Shown piece by piece: positions 1-12,381 of a stretch of DNA of 64,000 nucleotides. Source of the stretch: Bemisia tabaci (lineage: Eukaryota; Arthropoda; Insecta; Hemiptera; Aleyrodidae). Made by a program: the position numbers and the translations under genes. The notes below the pieces were generated by a model, which saw only the letters and a program-made list of their open reading frames with translations, had not been told where the DNA came from and did no database searches. Within the stretch, counting starts at the first letter, position 1; each line of letters opens with the position of its first letter. The DNA lies in assembly GCF_918797505.1 (NCBI RefSeq), contig NC_092800.1, forward strand, positions 27,488,914-27,552,913. Reading direction: 5' to 3'.

Positions 1-1
1 G

Positions 2-538
2 AAAAATCTTGTAGATGAATTTTTCAGTCTTTACCGCAAAAATGGAGAATCTAGCACGCCAGTTGCTATCATTCAGATGTATAATAAGTTTTTAGCAGTT
101 ATTTCTCATTATTTAGTCAATTTCAAGTACCAAGATATACCCTCTGAATTTGAACCTCTGCTTGTGAAGAGTTGCTGTCGAGTAGTCTGTTCCGAAAAAC
201 CTGATTTGAGTAATAACGTAAATAAATTGGAGAAGCTTCTCGATTCTTTGCGACTGGAAGATTTCAAAGAAGAAGTCCCAAAAAATGTTAGAGGTTTGTT
301 GGACTTGTTAGAAAATCATTGTCATGGTAAGACACCTTTATTCGGTCAGATCGTCAGACTGTTAGAGCTAAACAATGATGATGATAAAGATTTTCAAACC
401 TTTTTAAAAAGAGTTCCATGGATTAGTATCATAGAATTACTAGCCCAAGAAAAGTTAGAAATTTTAAAAAAGACTGGAAACAACGATTTCGTTGTTTTTA
501 GGATGAAAGATCTCCTAGAATTAACTCATAAGCTGTAA
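2..538 (+). CDS. C-terminal exon of an unrecognised protein (partial)
   Basis: The frame is open from the window edge to a TAA at 536-538, giving about 178 residues. The protein start lies outside the window. An acceptor-like TTTTCAG ends at 27, so the exon could begin at 28 rather than at the edge. The product is leucine-rich and charged, with regular spacing that suggests an all-helical domain. No signal peptide, membrane segment or catalytic motif is visible. I do not recognise the family; a helical-repeat C-terminus of a large scaffold or repair protein is one possibility. Normal amino-acid composition over 178 codons and poly(A) signals downstream support a real terminal exon. MCRS1 follows on the same strand about 2.5 kb later. 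Confidence 0.6.
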   Translation, partial: KNLVDEFFSLYRKNGESSTPVAIIQMYNKFLAVISHYLVNFKYQDIPSEFEPLLVKSCCRVVCSEKPDLSNNVNKLEKLLDSLRLEDFKEEVPKNVRGLLDLLENHCHGKTPLFGQIVRLLELNNDDDKDFQTFLKRVPWISIIELLAQEKLEILKKTGNNDFVVFRMKDLLELTHKL

Positions 539-2849
539 TGATCGCTCATATTCAGCATAGATTTCCTTTTGCAATAGGTATCTAGTAATAAATGCTCATT
601 GTTTTCATTAAAGACTCATCATCAGTAATGGGCTAAGTGCCAAAAAAATTGTGTTAGATGTAACGTTTCGTTCTGAACCTCAGGGAAAACCTACTGCACT
701 CTGCGCCAAGTGCCATCAACAATAGAGGAGTGAGTATATTGTATAATATCCGGAAGACATGTGTGTTCTGCAGCAATTTTCAAAATTATAAATGTGAATA
801 AATCATAATCATCTTTTCGGCACTTAGCCTGTTTTTAATAATAAGTCTCCAGTGGTCAATTACAAGAGCTAAATCGTGAATCTTTAATATCTTCTTATTT
901 TTGTTAGTCTGGGATTCCTTTTAATTTTATTTTTTTCAAGAGCCTCCCAGGATAAACCATTTTCATCATTAACTTCCATTTTTAATTATTATGTAAAACC
1001 TAATTTTGACACATTGACACGTCCCTCAACATTGTTCAAGTCCCAGGAAAAAATCATGGTACCTACATCCTCTGAAAAATCTCAGAAACCTAGCGGTAAT
1101 GGAAGTTAGCGATTGAATTTTTTGTGACAATTCTCTTCTCAGGCAGGACTAAAATTTTCATACTGAAGTTTGTATCACCTACTTCCAAATACTTGAGTTG
1201 CATTTATATCAATAGAGCTTTTTTTGTAATTATTTTTTCAAACAATTTTGTTACGTTTGTCCTATTCAATCAACTTTGTTAAATAAACAATTTTGTTCAT
1301 ACACTTTTGTTTTCAATGCTTGTGGTCTTCAAATCCTGTTACAAACTGTACGCCTAAAAGCACCAGTTCACACTAAAATCACTTAATTTATTACAGATCT
1401 TGAGTTTTATTTCATTTCAAAAAAAAGAGAGAAATTGACACATAATGAAACGATTATAATTTCAAGAACCTTTTCATTTTCAGGCAAGTAACTGAATCAG
1501 GAAGTTTTAAAACTCAGAAAGTTTTTTAAGATTTTATGAAGATTTTTCAAATTCCAAGTATTTTAAAATTGAGGGGCTTGGAGGACGAGGTGCATAAGTG
1601 CTGTTTTTACTACTTCAAGAAATATGTGTTTGAAGTTTCGAAATTAAATGTATCCTTATGTCAGAAAGAAAATTCAAACTGACTTTTTGATGCTTAAAAA
1701 TTGGAATTTAGAAGCGAGTTTTTCACAGAATATGCATCAAGAGGAGTTTTGATTTAAATCATTAATATATAATTTTTTTTTTTCAAAAGCTGCTTTTATG
1801 GCCTTCTCTTCCAAGCCCCTCAATTAAAATTAAGTATTTATATAGGTACCTACCTAAGTATTGTCTGCATTAATTTCTATCAACTAAGAAAATTGCTTGC
1901 CCAGGTCCTGAAATGTTTATACCATGTAAACGGTCCAGGAGGAAAGGCAATTTAAGTAGCAGAAGTCTCTATAATATTCCGACACAACTTGACACGCCAA
2001 TGAAGTTCACGAACTGTCTTTGGACAAGCATTGAATTAGAGAACACGCCTATCCAAAATGTCTGTTGATAAATATTGTAAGAATTTATAGAAATTAAAAT
2101 CTTTCTCGCCCATCTCAAAGGCCTGTTCATAAGCATATCAAAAAAATTCTGAAGTGGGATGGCAAAAGCCCATTACATCTTTTGCGGGGGTCTACTGATA
2201 TTGAGCAATTATTACACTGTTACAACTTTCCAGGGTTGAAGGGGAGGGGAGGCCTTCCCTGGGACTCGCTCATAATATTTTCAAAAGTTTGCATAGGTAC
2301 CCATCCAGCACACAAGGAGAAAATTTCTACCTTTCTATTAAGTCCTCAAAAAGAAGTTACAGTAGATATGTGTGAAAAAGTTTTTGAATAAATTTAGAAA
2401 TTTCCAGGTATAAATTGAGGTCCTGCAGGGTGTTAGAAGGGCAGTTTTCAGTTATGGTTTTCACGATTTCTTTTGCTAATTTATGTCATAGAGAGGAATC
2501 TAATGGGTGCTTCATCCAGAATTGTCTCTAAAGAACATCATAGATTGTAGAATAATTAAGAATATCTGGTAGAAATTTTAATGAGATGAATGCACATACT
2601 TTCCGTGCAAAGAATGAAATATTAGTGGTGATTCTGAAGCACAGTACCTAACCGAGAAGTGCCCTTCTTGCATGAAAAGCTCCTGAAATAGGCTTTTGAA
2701 GTTGTGAACAGTTATTTAAAGTAGGTAATAAAATAATTATCAAAGATTCTAGAGAGACCTTAAATAAGTTTTCAAATATCTGCCACGAGTGATTTTTTTG
2801 AGTTTTGATGTTTTTGTTTAATTTTTTTACACCAGAAATCAAGCTAGGC
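539..2849. other. 3' flank of the first gene and spacer before MCRS1
   Basis: No coding signal is evident. Poly(A) signals AATAAA lie at 797-802 and 1282-1287 and could end the upstream transcript. The rest is AT-rich unique-looking sequence. A short open frame at 2182-2391 lacks flanking splice sites and homology that I can recognise. Confidence 0.5.
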
Positions 2850-2902
2850 GGTCGAAGTAGTGAATGTTGGACCGTAAACGTTGACTAAATTAAAATAATT
2901 AG
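2850..2902 (+). other. possible non-coding first exon of MCRS1
   Basis: The MCRS1 start codon at 3080 is preceded by a strong acceptor (polypyrimidine tract then CACAG, ending at 3046), so the 5' UTR is split. The nearest good upstream donor is AG|GTAAGT at 2902/2903. The 5' limit of this exon is unknown, and 2850 is only a placeholder. Confidence 0.35.
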
Positions 2903-3079
2903 GTAAGTCTAATATTTCAGTCCCGTGCCTTATTTTCCACGTCATGTCTTTATGTTATTCAGATTCATCATAGACAGATTTTTGCTCTATTGTTAATAAG
3001 TTAACAACTAATTTAAGTACTATTCATTTTTTTATTTTTTTCACAGATTCTTTTCAGCGAGTAATTAACAGCATACAGT

Positions 3080-6000
3080 ATGGAGCCATCTTCAACCATC
3101 CAAACCTTGTCTGAGAATTCTTACCTAGAGAGCATGCCTTCCACCCCTATTTCCTTTACAGACTCGACCCATTCTCCCTCTCTGTCAGAGCTCAACATGA
3201 AAAGAAGAAGGTTCGTAATTATCATATTTCTGTAGGTATAAAATAACTGACTTACAACTATTTCTCAATGGCTTGAGCGAAGGATGATTTCAAACCCAGT
3301 GTTTGCAGGACTAAATTCAACCTTAATTCGTCTGTTCAACAGATAGCACCACTTTTAAGAAGATTGAGTGCAGTAATGGCCTACTATCTAGGAGATATCT
3401 AAAAAAATTTTGAATCCTTGATTCAAGTAGGTTCAATATTTTCAATTCTAAACAGGTCTAAATGAACGAGAAAAAGAGGGAACAATAACATCAAAGAAAT
3501 GTGAACTGAATGTTTTTAGTTCTTTCACTTATATTTCTTGACTTGCTTGTAGTGATTGGTATTGTTTTTGCTATTAATGCTGCGTTTACGATCTTCACCT
3601 CTCTATAGCTCATTTAATTTTTGCAGAATTTTTTTTTGTACGACTTTTGAGAATGTTTTTAAAGAGAACCATGTAAATTGCTCAAAATTCCAAGAAAATA
3701 ATGTTGATAAATTGCTTTCTTTGTAATAAAATAAAATTAGAAAATTGCTAACAAACTTATTTGTTACACTGATTCTAATATTAGTAGTCAATGTATCTGA
3801 ATACTCAGGAGGCAATCATATCCCAAATAATAATTTAAATAACTGTGCTGAAGTCTTTCTTTTTACATGTTGTTTCACAGTAGTTCTAGATCAATCAAAC
3901 GAAAAAAATTTGATGATGAGTTAGTTGAGTCAAGTTTAAACACAAGTATGGCTCCTATTGCAAGCGGTAAAGTTCAGCGAATCCGAACGTCATCTTTAAA
4001 TGTCCCATCACCAAGTAAGTACTAGTCGTTACAGGTAAGTAGGATGCTTAGGAAGGGTTCAGGTCAAAAAGTGGGAGTGGTTTGATTAAATTGGAATGGG
4101 TGGAAATAAAGCTAATCTTACATTTTTGGGCAAAAGAAGAATTTTATTCATTCAAGGGCACTAGATGCCCCCTTTTTTCTCATGAAAGATAAAAATCTTT
4201 AAAGTAAAATCTTGAATCTTTTTGTCTTTAGATTTCAGTCAAAATCCAGCCTATTAGGTATTCATTTGGTTCAGAGTCCTAGTGGCTGTTTTGCGGAGGA
4301 GTTTTCAACTTCTAATGTTTAAAATAGACTTTTTCCTTTCAAAGTTTTTTCCTCACCTTAAATTCTTGCCTCACAGCTGTAGCGCGACAGCTGCATGTTT
4401 AAGGAGAGGAGTCTGAAGAAAAAGTCCGGCTTTGTACTTTGCACCCAAGGGTTTCATTGAAATACAGCTCCGCATCCCTGGCCTGAAAATAATGTTATAA
4501 TAATTTTTATAATAGGTATATCAATTTCTTTGACAAAGTATCGAGAGACTTAAATTGCAAGAACGATATGCGTAATTTTACCGATTGTTAGTCGGCTCAG
4601 AATATTTTACTCATATTTATTTTTTGCTTTGGATGCATTCGTAGCCCTAATTGAAGATTATAATCTTATATAACATCTATCTATCTTTGTATTTAACTAA
4701 CATATTATAATATGTTAGTTTGAATAATTTGCAAGTGCTCTTAGATAAAAATGTCGATTCTAAAAATAATCAGAGCTAAGAGAAAAAAATTATGAATTAA
4801 TATAAATCAGTATTTAACAACCGATCTTATAAAAAATGTTTCAATCCTAATAGGTGCCGGTGGACCGATTCAGCATCCAAGTCTAACTCCCAGTGAGTCC
4901 AATTCTCCAATGATGGATACAGTAATTAAACCGCCCAGGAGAGCATCCAACAAATCACTCCCAAACAGTGGCTCAGGTATTGCTGGCGGAAACTCAGGTG
5001 GGGGTAGTAATTCCAGAAGCGGTGGCAGTCGCTACCGGAAAGCAACTAAGCATGCCAACACAGGGTCTGCGACCAAAGATCTTGGCCGGTGGAAGCCTAT
5101 GGACGACCTAGCTTTAATAATCAATGTTCAGCAAGTAAGTGTTCAGATCTCTCGAAACTAGGGGTGTAGAAAATGCTGGATTGTGGACGTTATTTGGATA
5201 AGCCGATAAAATGAAGGCTAAAATCAGGGCCGAAGGTGTTTTCACTTTTATCCTATAATTTTCATAGCTTGCTCAATTTTTTATGATTTTTACTGTCGTA
5301 GGGTTGAGGAAAAGGTCACCTTCAGAATCCCGCTTTTTTTGCATTCCCACTGAGACTTTCAAATTTTTCCAGAACTTTAATATGCTGCCGTACTAAGCAA
5401 GAACGCCGTAAATCCAACAAGATTTTTCCTCATTTTTTGGAACTTAACACTTTATAACTTAAAAACTGTCTTTACCCATGCACCTCAAATTTTCAAGTTA
5501 AGTTCTTGATAGTATTTGCGAAAGAATTCTGTAAAAACATTGTCCCAAGGTACACAAGTTTTTCTGCTATGATACTTTATTTCCAAAAAATGTATAATGG
5601 CGTTTACGGCGTTTTTGCGCTGTACGACAGTATGTTTGTCAGCTTTTTATTTCCTTTCTTTTATTTTGAATGAGTTTAATACTAAGCACAGTTTTGTCGT
5701 ACTAATCCTATGAATCAGGTTAGGAAAGAGAATTGCATTGTGCAAGTGGCGCAAGCAGCAACATTAATGTCTGCTATGGTTTGAACATGATATAATAACA
5801 TTTCCTTGTGCTGATGTGTATCTAAAGTCTGATTCATCATTCTATGAAAATGGGGGAGCCTAAGAGTGGGTATAGCCACAAGACAAGTTAACTCGTCTGT
5901 AGTATTGAAAGGGTCAAAGAGCAATGGAACACACACAATTTCTCAATCTCACTCTGCCGAGATGGCAAACAAACGCTCGGTACAAAGAACACACACAATT

Positions 6001-9000
6001 TCCGGGGCAACTGTGTGTAACAGTTGAGTTCGGGTTCGCACAAGAATTTAATAATTTAAATTTGTTATGAAAACTCACTTGCTTGTTGTTTTTTCCTTAT
6101 AAGTACTGGTTGGACGCATTTTAGTCTCTTCGAGTCTTGAGTTGCTGATGATGGTCTCACGAAGGGACCGGAACGCGTCCAAACTAGTATAAGGAAAAAA
6201 CAACGTGCAAGTGAGTTTTCATAACAAATTTAAACTGCGTGTGTTCCATTGCAAAAGCACATGCCATTCTTTAAATCAAAGTGCTTTGAATGGCAGGAGA
6301 GTACCTAAGTGGAGATCATTATCTGAAAACAATATATTTATCTCTTGAATTACGATTGCAGGTTCTGTAAATTTAAGGCTGAATTGACTCTATTTGAATC
6401 ATTACGAAAAAAAAAGAAAAATAAATCGGGTTCTTATACCTTCTTTTCTTTTTTCTCCTCACAGACAAATTGTTTGCGGACGGTGCAACGTGGAGTCAAA
6501 TTTTCTTGTCGCTTTACATTGCAAGAGATTCAGCAGCGATGGTATGCTTTGCTGTATGACCAGGTCATCTCAAGGTTGGCTATCCTTGCCATGAGGAATT
6601 TGCACCCTGAAGTCATCGCTGGTATTGAAGCCAAAGCTCTGTTTTCGGTAGCAGAAGAACAATTATTAGCATCGGTGAAAGTAGTAAGTTCCCTAAGAGC
6701 AGATGTGTGATTATACAATAGAGAATTTGTAGGTGTCTGAAATTTTGTGAATTTCATCTTAAAAATGATACTGTTAGGAAAACTGAGCCTCAAGGATATC
6801 CTCGGTTTCTAAATTGAACAATTATTTAAGGAAGTAAGACAAAGTAACATAATCTGCGAAAATACACGTTTTTAAATGGAAAATGCCGCCAGATGACGTC
6901 ATGAGGCCGCACATTTTCTCACTTTTAAGTATATTCTTCTCCAATTTCCCATGTCAGGAAAAAATTTGCGAACTCAGCTCATTAGGCACTCACAGATGAA
7001 ACAATACAATTTTTGTGTGCGAATTCTCCATTGACTTTGAATAATAGTCTTTCAGAGAAAATCAACTTCAACCTTGACTTGATTACAGAGCGTCCTATGG
7101 ACCAAGCCCATGTTTATCCTCACTCACATGTTTATACTTCAATTCTAATTTTGGCATAAAATTGTTACTCTAAATGTGTAGAGTAAGCATTATATAGTAG
7201 AACAACTTATGGTAAGAGTCAAGTTTTCTCCTACATATACTGTGCTTTCATGGCAGGACAGCGTGGGAGACAGAATTTTTTATAGGCAGAGGACAGTTTG
7301 GGATTTTTAAGTGCCAATTTAAATTTTGTCCAAAATTTCTTGTTTTTTGTTTTTCTGTGGAACTACTTCCCGATTTTAGTGAGAATCTCTTGTGACAATT
7401 GATTTTCAAAATGATGCCACTCAAAATTACCTGCTCTGTAAAAGTTGTCGCTCTTGTACCATATCTGGTTATATGTAGATATTTCAAGCCATAATCGTTC
7501 ATTTTTAGATCACCTTTTATTCGCGATTTTTTACCGCATGTTATTTAAAACATTGAAAATGAAAAGAAAATGATTGAATAAGGTATCTAAAGCAAAATTG
7601 AAAACAAACTAAGGGAACGGAAACCGGAAGCAAGAACTATAAGTAATAATAAACTGAAGGAGACAAAACTCATTGAAATTAAAATTATGTAAAACTTTTA
7701 AGCTAATGGAGTTTTATGCAAATTTTATTTTGATGTGTTTTGTTTAGTTCATTTTTATTTACAGTTTATAATTTCCATTTCCTTAGTTTGTTTATTTTCG
7801 CCTAATATGCCTTATCATAAATTTTTCTTCTTGTTTTTAATGTTTTAATTAACAAGTGGTATGAAATCGCAAACATGAGGTGACCTGAAAATGAGGCTTT
7901 ATGACTTGAAATAGCTATTGTCTGATAAGGAGCCAACCTATTCATAAATGGGACAAAAAAGAGACAGGAACAAGTCACTCGATCAATAATGCTTGACAGT
8001 CGCACCAATCATTCAATAAATTGTAATTTGATGCAGGTAGCTTTTATGAATTTAACTCTAGATATCATTTCCGTTTCACTTTTGTTCCCCTCTATCTGAC
8101 TGTTACATGTAATCTGTTTGCTTTTCCATCCTCTAAGTTGAACTTTTTTCCACTTCTTCCAGTCATCAAACCCAACGCTAGAAACCTTTCAAGAACTGCT
8201 GACAAACAATGCACTTGTTTTCTACCCTAAGCGAACTGCAAAGGCGTTGTACACTCATTGGCAATTAATGAAGCAATATCAGCTGATCTCAGATCAAACA
8301 GGTCATTATCTTTTTATAAAAATGACACAAGCATGTTCACGGAGGCTTACCAAACAGGGTATCAGCCCAAAATTTTATGCGCCATGGACGTTCATAGATC
8401 AAAAATGAGAGTAACTGGAAATAAACTTTTTGGCACTGAACCCGTTATTGATGATAGATCATCGCAAGACTAAAACCAAAGACACAAACATTAATTTATA
8501 AATTCAATTTTTCTGTCAAAAATTTCACTACCACAAAATCAATTTTTCAATCTTTAAATATTTTGCCATTTTATTATATCCAAGGAGACCGAATCAACAC
8601 CATTGCTTGAACTTTTTGTAGAATATTCTTCACATAGAGATAAATAATTAGGAAAGTTTCCAAGAAATGACTTCGAGTATTTTTCCACTCAAAAAATGAA
8701 TTATGACATAAGTTTGCACCATCGCAAACCAAGAGATGCGTTTTTGCAGTCTTATTGTCAAAATACGCCTCAGATTAGAGAAGGAAGACATTTTCAGCCA
8801 GCATGCATTTTAGCGGCTCTAGTGCTTGCACTAGAGCTGCTATTCCGGACAGTCCCAGCTGGGGAGTATCAACGGACCATGTTACATTGGAGAGACCGCG
8901 TGTTGGTTGATGGGAATCGGCGCCATTTTCTGCTGTTTAGGGGGGACTGATTTTATTTTAATTGATATCTTTTTCCTGTGAGCGAATGCTATGTTGTGTA

Positions 9001-12000
9001 GTGTATTTTTGGAATCATGGTGATACTGTCAATAATTCAAAACGGGTCTGTGCTTTAATCTCGCACTGGAAAAAATGTACTTTACGTTTAAAATTTGAAA
9101 ATTCAAATCTATGAGTTTTCGCGCTTTTTTCGAAGAATGCCGTGGTTGGAGCTTCCTAGTCATACTACTCGACATCAGCTGATAGCAAACAAAGGTTACC
9201 AAGGAAACCGTAAACGCGTAACAACTACCTACCGTCGCCAGAGCCGCTTTCCGACGCGAATGCGTTGGAGCTTCCTGCTTGTTTTTTATTGGTCCTTTGG
9301 CAGATGAAATTAAAATAATATTTTTTTACCTTGTTTTCAGATCCAACTGTGGTGCGAAGTGAACACTTTCTGACATTTTCAGACTGTGAGGAAACCTTGA
9401 ACGACACTGAGTTGAGTGAACCAAGAGATGCTGTCCTAGACCAAGAACTTGCTTTAACTGACAGGTTTGTATTTCAGTGAATCTTCCAACCATTAGGCAA
9501 TATTTTCTTTGCTCTATTATATCCATTTGATTCTAAAAATAAATAAAATGCAATAAAAAATCAAAGTCTTTTTAATGAGAGGCTTTTAAAAACAATTTCG
9601 GACTTTGAAAGACGATACATCAATCAAGTTTTCAAGAAGGTGACTTTCGATTTATTTGTCTTTTTATTCAACTTGCGGAATTCAATCGTAAATTCTTATT
9701 TTTAATCAAACTTGCTCATTTTATTTCGTTAAATTTATCTCTCTTTTGTGTAGTGTAGTTTGACTTCTACACTAGCAATTTGTGATTCTCTGCCTTTTTT
9801 TATTGTGTTATTGAATGTGTAGTAAAACGTATACATTTTACTTTTTTCATACCAATTAATATTTTACTTTTAATGCTACTTTGAATCACTCTTCAAAAAA
9901 TATTGAGTCTGGTTTCAACAAAAACGCACCAAGCTGCATTTCGGAAAAAAAAACGAGATAGGAATAGTTTTGAATTCTACTAGTCGCAAATTTTCCCCTG
10001 GTCAAAAATTCAAAGTCTAGAATAAATATTCTGACCTCTGCTTTAACTTCAGTTCAACTCTTTTTCTTAACATTGAGTCTTATGGAGAAATGAAACTTCA
10101 AACTCAGTAGGACTGGTATTTAGATAGGCATTTCTGATATAATCAGTTCGAATATAGACTCGCAGATTACAGGAAACCTATAAGAATTTCACTTTTCACA
10201 TTACAAAGGTGTGTACTTTAACTCCTTTCAAGGCTTACACATTGTTCTAGAAGTTAGTGTTTCTGATTCGAAGTGGATCTCACAAGCTCAGCTCTGGAAC
10301 ATAAAATATTAGTTACGCAGTAAAAATCTGGTTACAAACTTTTTTCTCTCTTTCATAGCTAGGGACGTCTTTTGTGGTGTTAGTTTTGTGAGGTGTGGTT
10401 TTAATGAAAACTTTTCTCGGTTTTTTCAGACGAGCTAAAAAGGAAATCAACGTTCTAAAAAATGAAGTTAGCAGGTGGCAAGTACTCGTTGATGCTGTCA
10501 CCGGCATTACTCCTCAAGATTTTGATAATCAGACGCTGGCAGTTTTGAAAGGCTGTGTCGTTCGATACTTGATGCGTTCCAAAGAGGTGAGTTAAAGAAG
10601 TTTATCTTAGTTTTTTTTTGCTTTAGAGAGTAGGAGAGCACTATCTATGACTTCACGGTAATTTTTGAATTCTTAAAGTAGGTAATCGATGTATGAATAT
10701 TCGATGAAAGGGCGTAAGTCCAGTTCTTCATGAGCCCTGGAGAGTATGGAGTTGTATGGTCAACAGGATTCACATGAAAATAGAGATACACCCTTACATC
10801 AGAAAAGGGGCGATATCATGCATTACCTTTCGCATTTTTTCCAAGTATTTTATATGAATTAGGTACTCCAATGTGATACAAATAACATGAACTTTTAGGC
10901 TGGAAATGTCAAGTAAATTTTAAGAGACTCTAATATCTCATAAATCAAATAAATTTCTGAGATCCGATTCAAAATTGAAATCCATTTTCTGGCCAAGTTG
11001 AAGATCTGTTTCCAATTAAATCAGGCTTGTCGATCTGTCTATTTTTTAAACTACTTCAGTAATCCTTTTTTCTCTCTATTTTTTTTTTTTAAGGAATTGA
11101 ATCTCAATAACTGAGGAAATCTATAGCAAAACAAATTAACTTTTTGCCCTACATCATCAAATCTCATCAATCTATTTAATAATAAAATGGATTCGCCTTT
11201 ATAGTTTTTTCTCTAAAATCATTTTTGCAATACCCTTCAGATGTAAATAAGAACAAATAATTAAGTGGTTTGTTTGCCTGAGAACAAAATCTGTTCGAAA
11301 AAACTACTAAGAAAGAAAGTTTGTGGCTCATGCTTGATTTTTGTGACCTCTAACCCTCAAATGGTCAAATTTTTTAATATTAGATAACCATCGGACGCAA
11401 GACAAGAGACCATAATGTGGATGTGGATTTATCCTTGGAAGGTCCTGCTTGGAAAGTGTCAAGACGCCAAGGAACTATACGGTTGAACAATAATGGAGAC
11501 TTTTACATATCCAGCGAAGGAAAGAGAGCTTTGTATGTAGATGCTAAGCCTATTCTAAATGGGCACAAGTACAAACTTACAAACAATTCAGTTCTTGAGG
11601 TAAGCGTACATTGATAGAATTTTTAATGAAGCACTAGCTCCATACGTAATGTAATGGCAGTGATATGACACCCCTGTAATAGTACATAACTTGTAGAATT
11701 GTGCAATTCTCAAAATATGAATCTCATCAAGGGTTCTAAGATTTGATATGCTGTTTGGTACAAATTCACAGGGGAATATTCACAAAAATCTAAGAGTGCA
11801 TTTCCTCAAATCTAGTGCAAAGTACATTCTTTACAGCTATGCATTGACAATGGTCCATAGATTGCGGTAAAGGCAACATGTGATCAAGTTTTTGGCAGCA
11901 ACAATAGAGATATTTCCAGATGCCATCTTGGCTCTCTTGGCGTTGTGTATTGGAATAAATAAAAAAAAAAAAAAGATTAAAAAACTTATAAAGTGTATGG

Positions 12001-12381
12001 GGAAACTAGCAGTACATACATTGTTTCTAAACCAAGCTCCAATTGGTAATTCTTCATTGCAAAATGTAGTCCAATTCTTGTGAGCCAAGTTCACCCCACT
12101 TTCTTAAGAATTCAACAATTTAAAATTAAAGTAGCTCTTTTCATCAGAATTGTACTGCAGGCCTTTTAGTGAATATTCTGAAGGAAATGCACTATTTTAA
12201 AGTTGTTGGTCCAAAAATTCAAGGCTATGATTGATTCTATCTTTTAAGATGTAGCCGTAGCCTCAACCTTATTTTTTTCTATTTACAGATTGCTGGACTC
12301 AGGTTCTTGTTTCTGATCAATGAGGAACTCATGAATGTTGTCCAAGAGGAAGCGAGTAAAATGAACATCTCATCTCTGTGA
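3080..12381 (+). CDS. MCRS1: microspherule protein 1 (MCRS1/Rcd5), nine coding exons
   Basis: CDS = join(3080-3210, 3881-4014, 4854-5134, 6465-6683, 8163-8301, 9341-9464, 10430-10586, 11384-11599, 12289-12381). It totals 1494 nt and 497 residues (human about 462). All introns are GT-AG and phases agree throughout. Residues 52-60 (KKFDDELVES) and 163-170 (KDLGRWKP) match the conserved N-terminal MCRS block, which continues through exon 4 (VKFSCRFTLQEIQQRWYALL). Exons 5-7 keep PTLETFQ, HWQLMKQY and DFDNQTLAVL. Exons 8-9 (396-497) encode the FHA domain, starting ITIGR and ending with a short tail. A Gly/Ser-rich linker at about 128-145 appears lineage-specific. In the family, MCRS1 is a nuclear subunit of the NSL histone acetyltransferase complex (and of INO80 in vertebrates) and also acts at centrosomes and spindle microtubules. 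The start is chosen because it is the first ATG after the 5' UTR acceptor. Possible poly(A) signals are at 12423-12428 and 13568-13573. Confidence 0.95.
5921..6251. mobile_element. foldback element in MCRS1 intron 3
   Basis: The outer ends pair: GCAATGGAACACACACAATT at 5921 against its near reverse complement ending at 6251. An inner arm at 6055-6117 pairs with 6175-6234 (TTTAAATTTGTTATGAAAAC and reverse complement, through GGACGC/GCGTCC). The left side carries a direct repeat of GAACACACACAATTT (about 5927 and 5986). The central region holds a hammerhead-like core. Its right arm shares GCAAGTGAGT with the foldback at 62899-63466, so the two look related. Confidence 0.75.
6145..6180 (+). ncRNA. 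hammerhead-ribozyme-like core (degenerate)
   Basis: CTGATGA at 6145-6151 is followed by a hairpin (GGTCTC 6153-6158 pairs with GGGACC 6164-6169, loop ACGAA). Then comes GGAACGCGTC at 6170-6179, one transition away from the GAAACGCGTC form seen in the short-stem-III hammerheads of Penelope-like elements. Stem I can form between GTTG just upstream and CAAAC just downstream. The mutated core adenosine suggests weak or lost activity. Confidence 0.45.
6717..7033. mobile_element. MITE family C, copy 1 (MCRS1 intron 4)
   Basis: Inverted ends are CAATAGAGAATTTG and GAATTCTCCATTG. The centre contains GATGACGTCATG. Other copies are at 34739-35403, 51343-51597 and 60129-60470. Confidence 0.8.
11990..12077. 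repeat. family K fragment (MCRS1 intron 8)
   Basis: It ends in TTGCAAAATGTAGTCCAATT and contains GGGGAAACTAG and a TTTCTAAACC block. Both are shared, degenerate, with the K copies at 41472-41611 and 53971-54198. An A tract (11960-11973) lies just upstream. Confidence 0.6.
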
